Assembly (NCBI RefSeq): GCF_007625205.1
Contig: NZ_VMNI01000002.1
Coordinates: 248,001-312,000 of the forward strand
DNA from: Denitromonas ohlonensis
GTDB lineage: Bacteria; Pseudomonadota; Gammaproteobacteria; Burkholderiales; Rhodocyclaceae
Reading direction: 5' to 3'
Length of the DNA stretch: 64,000 nucleotides
Shown: positions 56,179 through 64,000 of the stretch, in pieces
How positions within the stretch are numbered: the first letter of the stretch is position 1
Layout: the number at the start of each line of letters is the position of its first letter
Notes under the pieces: model-generated
What the model was told of the DNA's origin: nothing
The model's database searches: none
The model's input: only the letters and a program-made list of their open reading frames with translations
Made by a program: the position numbers and the translations under genes

Positions 56179-58200
56179 TCATTGCTGGCGCTGGAGATCC
56201 GCCTGCGCGGCCTCGGGCGTCCATTCGGGTTGGCCGAGCGTCATACGGGTGACGGCCAGGGGGTCGAGCAGATCGGTGCAGCCCTCGTTCTTGCACGGCA
56301 TCACCGTCTGCGCGCTCAACAGCGTCAGCGGCAAGCCCTCGTCGTCGCGGCGCTTGGCGTCCAGGGTCACTTCGCCATCGACGCGGTACCACCCCGAGGG
56401 CAGGTCGCGCTTTCCGGTCAGGCGCATGGCGTAGGGCCAATCGACTTCCGCATCCTCCCCGTCACTGCCATCGACCCGCACAATGCGCTGAATCTTGCGC
56501 TTGCCGCCGGCCACCAGCGTGGCATACGTGCCGCCGGACAGCGGTTGGTAGGCAAGGTCTGACTCCAGGCGACTGCGCAGGCGCTGCGGGTCGCGGGTCG
56601 CTTCATCAACCAGTTGTTGATAGGTCTGCAGGTTGCGACGCTGCTCAGCCACCACGCGCGCCTGCTCCATCCGCAGACGCTGCGCCTCGCGCTGCTCGGC
56701 ATACCGGCGCTGCTGCTCGGCGCGCTGTTCTTCCATCTGCTTTTGCCGGGCCAGACGGGCATCGCGCTGGAACAGATAGTTATTGGCCTGCTGCAAGTTG
56801 TATTGCCACGGCCCCCACGCCTTGCTGCGCCGGTCCCGGCCGCGCCAGACGCTGATCGAATACAGCAGGTGGTTGGCGTCCCCGGCGGCCGTACCCCGTT
56901 CAAATTCGCTGGAAAACACCAGATTGGCCCGCGACGCGCGCGTCACGTCGGCCGCGTCGAGCGCCACGATGGCCGCATCCACGGCGTGACGGATCGCCTC
57001 AGCCTGACGGAAGCGATCGGCCTGATCGGTCAGCGCGTCGATCTGCGGATCGATCTGCCACACACCGATGCCGCCGTAGTGGGTGGCCCGCGCCCGCAGC
57101 AAAAAGTGCGTGCGTGTGTCGACATCACTGGCCAGATGGAACCACAAGGTGTTCTGTTTATCGGTCGCCGCCAGACGGGTGGCCTTCACCTCCTGCGTGA
57201 AGGGAATGCCGCCGGAAAACCAGAGCTGGCTGGTTCGCGCGATCGGCACGCCATCCGATCGCTCCAGCGTCAGCCGGCCCGGGCCGCTGGCATAGCCGTC
57301 GGTGCCGCAGGTCAAATCCACCGACTTCAAGGTGACGAAATTCATGTCGGTGCGCGTATCAATCCGCGTCAGCACCCGACACCCGTTCTGGTCCTTCATT
57401 TCGCTCAAGGCCTCGGCCAGCGGCCCCGTCCGCGAACCATCGCCGGGCTTCCAGCCGCCGATGGCGAAATCGGCGAGCATCGGCGCGACGGCGGCGGGCG
57501 GCGTGGCGACCGGCGCGGAGGGCGGCGTGGCGACCGGCGCGGGCGTCGGCTGCGCTGCCGGTGCCGCGACCGGCGCTACTGGCGCTGCCGCTGCGGGGGC
57601 CGGCACAGGCGCCGCAATCGGTGCGGGTGGCGGGCTCGGCACGGGTTCAGGGCGCGGAGTCGGCGTCGGTTGCGGCGTCGGTTGCGGCGTCGGTTGCGGC
57701 GTCGGTTGCGGCGTCGGTTGCGGCGTCGGTTGCGGCGTCGGCGCGGGCGGTTCGGGTGCGGGTATGGGGACGGGCGTCGGCGCGGGGGCCGGTTCGGGCA
57801 GCGGCGTCGGGGGCGCCGCCGCAACCGGCGGCACCGCCGCTGCGGGCGTGACACGCAGCGCCCACAGGTCGGTCTTGCTGCTTGTCCCGTTCGCCACCGG
57901 CCGACCATTCGTGTCGGTACTCACCCAATCAAGCGCGGTGGCTTTGGGGCATTGGCTGTTGAGCAGCGCGCCGAGCTTGGGCAGCAACCGGGCCAGCGCG
58001 GCCGTATCGGGGCTGCCGCCATGCACCGCGCGCAAGGACAGATGCGGCGCACACCACGGCGTACCCGCGGCATGCTCGACGAAAATTTCGATGTTTTCCG
58101 ACTTGGAGAACGCCAGCCGGTAGCTGTCCGCCAGTGCATTGGTGGCCACCAGACCGAGCGCGGCCGCCAGCCACCAGCGCGCGCTGCGGCCGCCAAGCAT
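56179..58200 (-). CDS. Hypothetical secreted protein with PTPQ repeat linker
   Basis: A 673-residue protein. Signal peptide (about 1-24, ending NALADS), an N-terminal domain (about 30-115), then a Pro/Ala/Thr-rich linker (about 120-240) with six or seven PTPQ units, a central domain (about 245-430), a charged Arg/Gln/Glu coiled coil (about 455-515: RLARQKQMEEQRAEQQRRYA) and a C-terminal domain with VMPCKNEGCTDLLDPLAV. Unknown function; the layout suggests an envelope-spanning or surface adaptor. Middle gene of an unknown three-gene operon. In betaproteobacteria similar PT linkers cross the periplasm. Confidence 0.75.
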   Translation of the reverse strand: MLGGRSARWWLAAALGLVATNALADSYRLAFSKSENIEIFVEHAAGTPWCAPHLSLRAVHGGSPDTAALARLLPKLGALLNSQCPKATALDWVSTDTNGRPVANGTSSKTDLWALRVTPAAAVPPVAAAPPTPLPEPAPAPTPVPIPAPEPPAPTPQPTPQPTPQPTPQPTPQPTPQPTPTPRPEPVPSPPPAPIAAPVPAPAAAAPVAPVAAPAAQPTPAPVATPPSAPVATPPAAVAPMLADFAIGGWKPGDGSRTGPLAEALSEMKDQNGCRVLTRIDTRTDMNFVTLKSVDLTCGTDGYASGPGRLTLERSDGVPIARTSQLWFSGGIPFTQEVKATRLAATDKQNTLWFHLASDVDTRTHFLLRARATHYGGIGVWQIDPQIDALTDQADRFRQAEAIRHAVDAAIVALDAADVTRASRANLVFSSEFERGTAAGDANHLLYSISVWRGRDRRSKAWGPWQYNLQQANNYLFQRDARLARQKQMEEQRAEQQRRYAEQREAQRLRMEQARVVAEQRRNLQTYQQLVDEATRDPQRLRSRLESDLAYQPLSGGTYATLVAGGKRKIQRIVRVDGSDGEDAEVDWPYAMRLTGKRDLPSGWYRVDGEVTLDAKRRDDEGLPLTLLSAQTVMPCKNEGCTDLLDPLAVTRMTLGQPEWTPEAAQADLQRQQ
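57661..57740 (-). repeat. 12-bp tandem repeat coding for PTPQ units
   Basis: About 6.6 copies of the 12-bp unit CGGCGTCGGTTG inside the gene at 56179-58200. A multiple of three, so copy-number change stays in frame and would alter linker length. Confidence 0.92.
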
Positions 58201-58202
58201 GC

Positions 58203-59048
58203 TCAGCTCAGCTGCCAGGCGCCGTCGGCGCTCTGACAGGCATCAACGGTTTTGCTTTCTTCGCCGTCCGCGGTCTTCACTCGATAGTCGACCGTCCGAC
58301 ACGTTGTCTTGACCGCCACCTGCTCGGTCACCGCGGCACTCGGTTCAATGCTGTCCAGATCAAAGCCCTGCGCACTGGCGGTGTCGGCCGAGATGGCATC
58401 GAGATCAGTTGGCGCGTCCTTGGCCTGCATCGGCACCGGACCGACCAGCGGGCCATAGACATAGCCGATTGTCACCCCCTTGCGGCCGACGGCGATCCAG
58501 TCATTGTCGGTACGCCCGAGCGCGGTAAAGGTTTGCCCGGCCAGGAAACCGCCGACCTTCTCGCCCTGCGTCCCGGGCTCGGCGCGCAAATTGGACGATT
58601 TGATGGCCTGGTAGGGCTGGTTGATGACGGCCATGTTCTGCACCGTCGCGATCTTTGGCGCACGGCGAATGGTCTGCTGCGAGCTCACGGTCTTGCTCGA
58701 CACGGGTGCAATCGTCGCGCTGGCACCGCTGTGCGTGGATTGCCACGCCACGGTCCTGCCCGAATCCAGCGCGTCCTGCGTGCTCGCGGCCAGGGCTTGA
58801 CGATCACGTTCGTCCAGCTTGGCGCCCAGCCAGTTGCCCAAGGCGCCACCGGCCAGGGCGCCGGCAAGGATGGCCAGATTCCGCCCCGAGCCCTTGCCGA
58901 CCTGGCTGCCCAGGATCGCGCCGCCCACCGCCCCCAGCACCGACCCCATGGTCTGCTTGGACATGCCGCCTTCGCCGTTGGTGGCGCAGCCCCCCACTCC
59001 GAGCGCGATCGATGTCGCAATAACGGTGAGATGTTTCTGTGGCGACAT
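58203..59048 (-). CDS. Glycine-zipper/SH3-like lipoprotein
   Basis: A 281-residue lipoprotein. Lipobox IALGVGGCATNGE (lipidated Cys near 21), then a glycine-zipper segment (about 32-77, SVLGAVGGAILGSQVGKGSG and LAGALAGGALGNWLGAKL) of the kind that packs into membranes, and an SH3b-like domain (about 140-205, SSNLRAEPGTQGEKVGGFLA). Last ten or so residues are polar. Role unknown; probably anchored in the outer membrane and binding peptidoglycan or a protein. GGGAG supports ATG 59048; an in-frame ATG at 59069 is less good. First gene of the three-gene unknown operon. Confidence 0.85.
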   Translation of the reverse strand: MSPQKHLTVIATSIALGVGGCATNGEGGMSKQTMGSVLGAVGGAILGSQVGKGSGRNLAILAGALAGGALGNWLGAKLDERDRQALAASTQDALDSGRTVAWQSTHSGASATIAPVSSKTVSSQQTIRRAPKIATVQNMAVINQPYQAIKSSNLRAEPGTQGEKVGGFLAGQTFTALGRTDNDWIAVGRKGVTIGYVYGPLVGPVPMQAKDAPTDLDAISADTASAQGFDLDSIEPSAAVTEQVAVKTTCRTVDYRVKTADGEESKTVDACQSADGAWQLS

Positions 59049-59380
59049 GAGTGCATCTCCCTCAAACACCCGGCATCACAGCCCGGGACAACGCCATGGC
59101 GGCCCCCATGCGACTTCAGGCTGCCGTCGACGCCCACCCGTTCGACATTCATGACAAGGAAGCGCGAGAACCAGGGTTTGAGCAACACCCTCAACACCGC
59201 CGACGCCGAACACCAACACGTATTTCTTATAGATTGACTATAGAAATCACGATTCGCGAATACAAGCCAGCCGCCCCCGCGGATTGACAACATCGCGAGG
59301 CTCACCTGTCTCGCCCAACACGATGGAATAGCACTATCCTAGGTGTGTGTACTCGCCGCCAGGAGGCGCAGGCCGACATC
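59049..59380. promoter_or_regulatory. Divergent intergenic region with palindromes
   Basis: About 330 bp between the lipoprotein and the sensor kinase. At 59222-59246, ATTTCTTATAG and CTATAGAAAT form an imperfect dyad around ATTGA in otherwise AT-rich DNA; ATTCGCGAAT (59252-59261) is a perfect 10-bp palindrome 5 bp further. These may be regulator sites for one or both genes. No gene seen. Confidence 0.45.
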
Positions 59381-62300
59381 ATGGACGCATCTACCCTTGC
59401 CGAACTGTGCACTGGCGACTTCCCGGTCGCCACGCCAGACACGCTTGCGACCGATGTCTGCGGACTTGTCGCTGAGCGCGGCATTCTGGTGGTCATTGAC
59501 GGAGACCGCCCGGTCGGCGTGCTGACTGCGGCGATGTTGCTTGCCCCACCCCTGACGCCGACCAGCACGGTGGGCGAGCGCATGGGGCCCGCCGAGTGCA
59601 TTGATGCCCGTGCAGACTGCGCCACCGGTCTCCACCGCCTTCAGCACAGTTCGGTCCACGCGCTGGTGCTGATTGACGACACCGGCGGCCTGATCGGCCT
59701 GGTCGGTGAACGCGAGTTGCTGCGCCATTTTTCGGGCCGGAGCATGACCCGATCAGCGCTGGCGCTCGAGTCCAGCGACATCTCGCTGCGCAAGGCGCTC
59801 AACGAGGTACGGTACAGCGACCGCGTGCTGGACTCCGTCTTCTCGGCCCTGCCCGATCTGTTTTTCAGAATGCGCCAAGACGGCACAATCATCGACTATC
59901 GCGCGCGAACCGACGACGATCTGTACACGCCGCCCGAGTACTTTCTCGGCAAACGCATGCAGGACGTGATGCCCGAGGCCACCGCCCGGCAGTTCAGCGC
60001 CAAGCTGGCGCAGATGGCCGACAGCGGCGAGATGGTCAGCTTCGATTACGCACTGGACGTTGCCGGCCAGACGCGACGCTTCGAGGCACGACTGTGCCAG
60101 CTCGACGACAGTGCGCAAGTCATCGCCGTGGTGCGCGACATCACCGACAGCCATGCCACGGCAAAAGCGCTGCGCGACAGTGAAGCCCGCCTGAGCTTCG
60201 CTCTGGATGCCGCCGAGGGCGGCGTCTGGGATTGGGATCTGACCCACGACACCTGCCGTGGCAGTGCGCGCTATTTCACACAACTGGGCTACCCCGCACA
60301 AAGCGAATCAATAACACTGGCAGACTGCCTGAGCCTCATTCACCCCGACGACCGCGCCATTTTCGAGCAGCACATGAGTGCGCAGCGCCAGGTCGGTGCG
60401 CCGCCCTTCGACATCGAGATTCGCATGCGGCACGCCGATGGCACGGACCGCTGGATTCGACGGAAAGGCAAAACCGTCGAGTGGGACAGTGCGGGCCGTC
60501 CGGCGCGCGTCGTCGGCACCCACAACGACATCTCCGCGCGCAAAGCAGACGAACTCGCCCTCCAGGCGCTCAACCAGAAACTTGAAAATGCGCAGGCCCT
60601 CGCTCATGTGGGCTGGTGGGAGTGGACGCCGGCCACGGGTGAGGCGCGCTTTTCGGACGAATTGCTGCGCATCCACGGGCTCGCCATAGGGACCCGCCCG
60701 CCACGCCACGAGGACTGGTTGACGCATGTCATCGCCGAAGACCGCCAGCGTGTGCAACGTGCCCAGGAAGCCGCCTTCGAAAGCGGAATTCTCGAATGTG
60801 AGTTCGCCCTTCATCGCTACGACAACGGCGAGCGGCGCGATCTCAAAACCATCGGCCAAGTCTCTTTTGACGAGCACGGACAACCCGTCAAGCTATTTGG
60901 CGTCACCGCCGACATCACCGAATTGCGCGACATGGGGCGGCGATATGCGCTGTCAGCGCGAATCAGCAACTCGGCAACCTGGGAAATCTGGCCCGGCGAG
61001 GGCCGTTTGCTGGCCGATGCCAATCTCGCACGCTTGATCGGTGAGGCGCCCAACGCCCCACCCGGCACGCTCAGCGCGTTTTTGTCGCGCCTGCCCGACG
61101 ACGACGCCCAGGAACTCCTTAACGCGCTCAAGCGCATCACCGACGGCGACACCGACACCATCAAGCTGGACCATCGCGTGTTGCGCCGTGACGGCCAGAC
61201 GGCCTGGCTCCATGTGCAGGGGCAACGCATTTCCGACCCGGATGAAACCCCGGTCCGCGTGCTCGGCTCATCAATAGACGTCACCGAACAAAGACTCGCC
61301 GAGCGCCGCATCCGCGACAGCGAAGCCCGTTTTCGCGCCATTACGGCGCTCGCACCGGTCGGCATCTATCACGCCGACACGCAAGGGCGAATGACTTACG
61401 GCAACCCACGATGGTGCGCGATTGCCGGCATGGACCTTGAACAGGCCCTCGGCGACGGCTGGGTGCAGTCCCTGCATCCGGCGGATCGCGATCGCATCGT
61501 CGCAGCCTGGCAGTCGCTGGTCGACACACGACAACCATTTCACGCCGAGTACCGCTTTCAACGCCCGGGCGGCGACAGCACCTGGGTGTTTGGCGCAGCC
61601 GAAGCGCTCAGTGACGCCGACGGCCAGGTCACGGGCTACCTCGGCATCACCTTCGATATTTCCGAGCGGGTGCGCGCCGACGCGGCCCGCCATGAACACA
61701 TCCATTTTCTCGAATCGCTGGAGCAACTCGACACCGCACTGCACGCCAGCAGCAACATGGACGACATGCTCAACCGTGGCACCGCCGCGATTCTCGAGAT
61801 GTTCGACTGCGACCGCTGCTGGCTGCTCACCCCCTGTGATCCGGACGCCCCAACGTGGCGAATTCCGATCGAGGCCACACGCCCCGACTATCCCGGTGCC
61901 GGCGCACGGAACACCGATCTGCCGATGACCCCCGAGATTGCCGCACTCTGTCGCACAATACTCGCCAGCGACGTCCCCATCGCGCTGATCGACGAACAAA
62001 GCTCGCCAGTGCTGGCCGCCATGAAAGCCGACTTCGATGTGTGCTCACTGATGATCGTGGCCCTGCACCCGGCAACCGGCCCCGCCTGGGCGATGGGCCT
62101 CCACCAATGCCGCAGTGCGCGCGAGTGGTCCCCCAACGAACAGCGCCTTTTTTCCGAAGCCGCGCGTCGCATGACCACCACCATCGACCTGCATACGGCC
62201 ATTCAGGCCCTGCGCACCAGCGAAATCCGATACCGCTCGGTGGTCGAAGACCTACCCATCCTGCTCTGCCGAAATCGCGCCGACGGCACCATCGAATTCG

Positions 62301-63724
62301 TCAACGATGCCTACTGCGAGTACTTCGGCAAACCACGAGAAGCCCTGATCGGCCGCAACCTGCTCGACCTGATCCCCCCCGAGAATCGCAACCAGGTTCG
62401 CCAGCATTTCATGTCGCTCAGCGCCAGCACGCCGCTCAAGACCCACGAGCTCAAGGTGATAGACAGCAGTGGCAATGTCCGCTGGCAGCGCTGGACCAAC
62501 CGCGCCATCTGCAATGCCAAGGGGGAAGTCATCACATTCCAGGCTTTTGGCGAAGACATCACCGAGAGCAAGCACGCCGAGCAAATGCTCAGTCGACAAC
62601 AACGCGAGCTGGCCGAAGCGCAGGAGCAGGCGCATCTGGGCAGTTTCGTCTGGAATATCACCTCTGGTGAAATTCGCTGGTCCGACGAAATTTTTCGACT
62701 GTTTGGTCTCGACGCTAAGGCACAACCTCCAACTTATGGCTTGTTTCTCAGCGCCGTCCACGTCGAAGACACCGCGCGTGTCGATTCAGCCTTCAAGGGG
62801 GCCCTGCGCGATGCCATTCCGTTTCAGGAAGAATTCCGTCTCACCCGGCCAAACGGTGAGCTCCGATGGCTGTTTGCACAAGGCCAGATCGAGACCGAAC
62901 CCGCCGACAGGTCCGTGTTCATGCGCGGCACGGTGCTCGACATCACCGACCGGGTGTTGGCGACCAACGCACTGCAACACGCCCACGACGAACTGGAACA
63001 ACGGGTCGAGCAACGCACGGCAGAGCTCAAAGCCACCAATGCCGAACTCGAAGCCTTCACCTACGCGGCCTCGCACGACCTGCGAGCACCACTTCGCGCC
63101 ATCCAAGGCTTCCAGCGTGCGCTTGATGAAGACTTCGGCCCCCAGATACCGGAAGGCGCCCAGGACTTTCTGGGTGAAATCGCCAAGGCCAGCGCCCGGA
63201 TGGGCGATCTCATCGACGGCCTGCTGGAACTCTCTCGCAGCAGCCGGGCAAGCCTGGTAAGGCAAACGCTGGATCTTGCTCAAATGGCACAATCCATTCA
63301 TACCCGGCTCGCGCGCAACCAGCCGGAGCGCCAGGTCAGCTTGCATTGCGACAGCCCGATCGTCGCCCAGGGCGACAGCCGGCTACTGGCCACCGTGATG
63401 CAAAATTTGCTCGAAAATGCGTGGAAATACACAAGCACCCGAACCCAAGCAACCATACACTTCACCAGTAGCATGCAAAATGGGCAGCGGGTATATTGTC
63501 TCGAGGACAACGGCGCGGGTTTCGACCCGGCCTTTGCCAACAAGCTGTTCGAGCCATTCCAGCGCCTGCACCATCCCAGCGAGTTTCCGGGTATCGGAAT
63601 CGGGCTGGCGACGGTAGCAAGAATCACACGACGCCACGGCGGCTGGATTGAGGGCGAAGGGCGCCCAGGAGAAGGCGCCTGTTTCCGGTTCAGCTTGGGA
63701 CCGCAAGAAGGGAGTACGGAATGA
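59381..63724 (+). CDS. CBS-multi-PAS-GAF hybrid sensor histidine kinase
   Basis: A 1447-residue sensor kinase without obvious membrane segments, so probably cytoplasmic. Order: a CBS pair (about 1-125, GVLTAAMLLAPP and GLVGERELLRHF), about five PAS domains (150-780, for example LSFALDAAEGGVWDWDLTHD, AHVGWWEWTPATGEARFSDE), a GAF-like domain (790-960), two more PAS (960-1215), a phytochrome-type HisKA with the phospho-His in YAASHDLRAPLRAIQGF (about 1232) and HATPase (QNLLENAWKYTS, DNGAGFDPAF, GIGLATVARI). AGGAGG lies 14 nt before ATG 59381, a long spacing. It overlaps a response regulator gene by 4 bp, forming a two-component pair. Confidence 0.9.
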   Translation: MDASTLAELCTGDFPVATPDTLATDVCGLVAERGILVVIDGDRPVGVLTAAMLLAPPLTPTSTVGERMGPAECIDARADCATGLHRLQHSSVHALVLIDDTGGLIGLVGERELLRHFSGRSMTRSALALESSDISLRKALNEVRYSDRVLDSVFSALPDLFFRMRQDGTIIDYRARTDDDLYTPPEYFLGKRMQDVMPEATARQFSAKLAQMADSGEMVSFDYALDVAGQTRRFEARLCQLDDSAQVIAVVRDITDSHATAKALRDSEARLSFALDAAEGGVWDWDLTHDTCRGSARYFTQLGYPAQSESITLADCLSLIHPDDRAIFEQHMSAQRQVGAPPFDIEIRMRHADGTDRWIRRKGKTVEWDSAGRPARVVGTHNDISARKADELALQALNQKLENAQALAHVGWWEWTPATGEARFSDELLRIHGLAIGTRPPRHEDWLTHVIAEDRQRVQRAQEAAFESGILECEFALHRYDNGERRDLKTIGQVSFDEHGQPVKLFGVTADITELRDMGRRYALSARISNSATWEIWPGEGRLLADANLARLIGEAPNAPPGTLSAFLSRLPDDDAQELLNALKRITDGDTDTIKLDHRVLRRDGQTAWLHVQGQRISDPDETPVRVLGSSIDVTEQRLAERRIRDSEARFRAITALAPVGIYHADTQGRMTYGNPRWCAIAGMDLEQALGDGWVQSLHPADRDRIVAAWQSLVDTRQPFHAEYRFQRPGGDSTWVFGAAEALSDADGQVTGYLGITFDISERVRADAARHEHIHFLESLEQLDTALHASSNMDDMLNRGTAAILEMFDCDRCWLLTPCDPDAPTWRIPIEATRPDYPGAGARNTDLPMTPEIAALCRTILASDVPIALIDEQSSPVLAAMKADFDVCSLMIVALHPATGPAWAMGLHQCRSAREWSPNEQRLFSEAARRMTTTIDLHTAIQALRTSEIRYRSVVEDLPILLCRNRADGTIEFVNDAYCEYFGKPREALIGRNLLDLIPPENRNQVRQHFMSLSASTPLKTHELKVIDSSGNVRWQRWTNRAICNAKGEVITFQAFGEDITESKHAEQMLSRQQRELAEAQEQAHLGSFVWNITSGEIRWSDEIFRLFGLDAKAQPPTYGLFLSAVHVEDTARVDSAFKGALRDAIPFQEEFRLTRPNGELRWLFAQGQIETEPADRSVFMRGTVLDITDRVLATNALQHAHDELEQRVEQRTAELKATNAELEAFTYAASHDLRAPLRAIQGFQRALDEDFGPQIPEGAQDFLGEIAKASARMGDLIDGLLELSRSSRASLVRQTLDLAQMAQSIHTRLARNQPERQVSLHCDSPIVAQGDSRLLATVMQNLLENAWKYTSTRTQATIHFTSSMQNGQRVYCLEDNGAGFDPAFANKLFEPFQRLHHPSEFPGIGIGLATVARITRRHGGWIEGEGRPGEGACFRFSLGPQEGSTE

Positions 63725-64000
63725 ACCACCGCAAACTGCTGCTGGTCGAAGACGACGCGCAAGACCTGCGCCTGACCCTGCGCGCGCTCAAGCGCATCAA
63801 CGTGGTCAACGAAGTCGACGTGGTGGGCGATGGCGCGGCAGCGCTCGACTATCTCTTCTGTCGCAACACCTACGCCCAGCGCAGTCCCGCCGACGCCCCG
63901 GCCGTGGTGCTGCTCGACATACGCCTCCCCAAGCTCAGCGGTCTGGAAGTGCTCGAACAGCTTCGCCAGGACACCCGCACCCACAAGATCCCGGTCGTCA
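63721..64000 (+). CDS. Rcp1-type single-domain response regulator (partial)
   Basis: The N-terminal 93 residues of a receiver domain, cut by the window end. LLLVEDDAQDLRLTLRALKR gives the acidic pair; the phospho-acceptor Asp is in VVLLDIRLPKLSGLEVLEQL. The VEDDAQDLRLT form and the insert around YLFCRNTYAQRSPADAP match the Rcp1 family, which lack output domains and partner phytochrome-like kinases. Its ATG overlaps the kinase stop (ATGA). Confidence 0.9.
   Translation, partial: MNHRKLLLVEDDAQDLRLTLRALKRINVVNEVDVVGDGAAALDYLFCRNTYAQRSPADAPAVVLLDIRLPKLSGLEVLEQLRQDTRTHKIPVV

Noticed and set aside
57661-57740. Possible CRISPR or noncoding satellite repeat
   Set aside because: The 12-bp units are contiguous without spacers and stay in one reading frame of a protein gene, so they are coding repeats. 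No CRISPR array was seen anywhere in the window.
56614-58236. 540-codon plus-strand frame with Arg-rich repeats
   Set aside because: It is the reverse strand of the PTPQ linker gene; the repeats come from the 12-bp tandem repeat, and the minus-strand gene has a signal peptide and coupled neighbours.

Overview
The window looks like a chromosomal segment of a high-GC betaproteobacterium, probably a member of the Rhodocyclales (Azoarcus/Thauera/Denitromonas type). This rests on gene neighbourhoods typical of that group: surE-pcm-nlpD-rpoS, alaA next to hom-thrC, dapA-bamC-MBL hydrolase, and gcdH with a family III CoA-transferase and a divergent LysR gene. Protein style agrees (a trimeric-type porin ending in Phe, an rpoS gene). 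The genus is an inference; no rRNA is present.

Region 1 (1-7742) is host: a SUI1/YciH-like factor, a TonB-dependent receptor, a large ACP/fatty-acyl-AMP-ligase/acyltransferase fusion, a porin and a DUF302 protein.

Region 2 (7845-23286) is accessory and holds two small capsid-less integrative elements, both aimed at one tRNA-Ser(UGA) gene. Element 1 (7845-14903) sits at the 3' (acceptor) end of the tRNA. It is flanked by a 17-bp repeat and carries a P4-type integrase, an AlpA-like regulator, a winged-helix protein followed by an iteron-like cluster, several small unknown genes and an AbiC-like phage-defence gene. Element 2 (14939-23254) has recombined exactly in the 7-nt anticodon loop. It splits the host tRNA-Ser into a 3' half (14890-14945) and a 5' half (23248-23286), and it carries its own complete tRNA-Ser(UGA) (23140-23227), which differs by a compensated anticodon-stem pair. 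Element 2 also encodes an integrase, an excisionase-like HTH protein, a DUF3987 replication protein beside an AT-rich repeat region, a ribbon-helix-helix-like protein, a coiled-coil protein and an HTH protein that could be a small-terminase-like factor.

Region 3 (23329-59048) is host again. It holds rlmD, an Ala-rich lipoprotein, an MBL hydrolase, bamC, dapA, a histone-deacetylase-family hydrolase and a MoxR/DUF58/transglutaminase operon ending in mltB. It continues with rpoS-nlpD-pcm-surE, the glutaryl-CoA module with its LysR regulator, a glutamate-synthase-like protein, nadC with a 45-residue membrane microprotein, and thrC/hom/alaA. The rest is a Mth938-like protein, a Bcp-type peroxiredoxin, a PIN-PhoH ATPase, a DEAD-box helicase, a methyltransferase, a thioredoxin-like protein and three uncharacterised envelope proteins.

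Region 4 (59049-64000) holds a CBS/multi-PAS/GAF histidine kinase overlapping an Rcp1-type response regulator that runs off the window.

The most noteworthy feature is the split tRNA-Ser and its element-borne replacement, which makes an essential-type tRNA dependent on a mobile element. All calls come from reading the sequence; no database search was possible.
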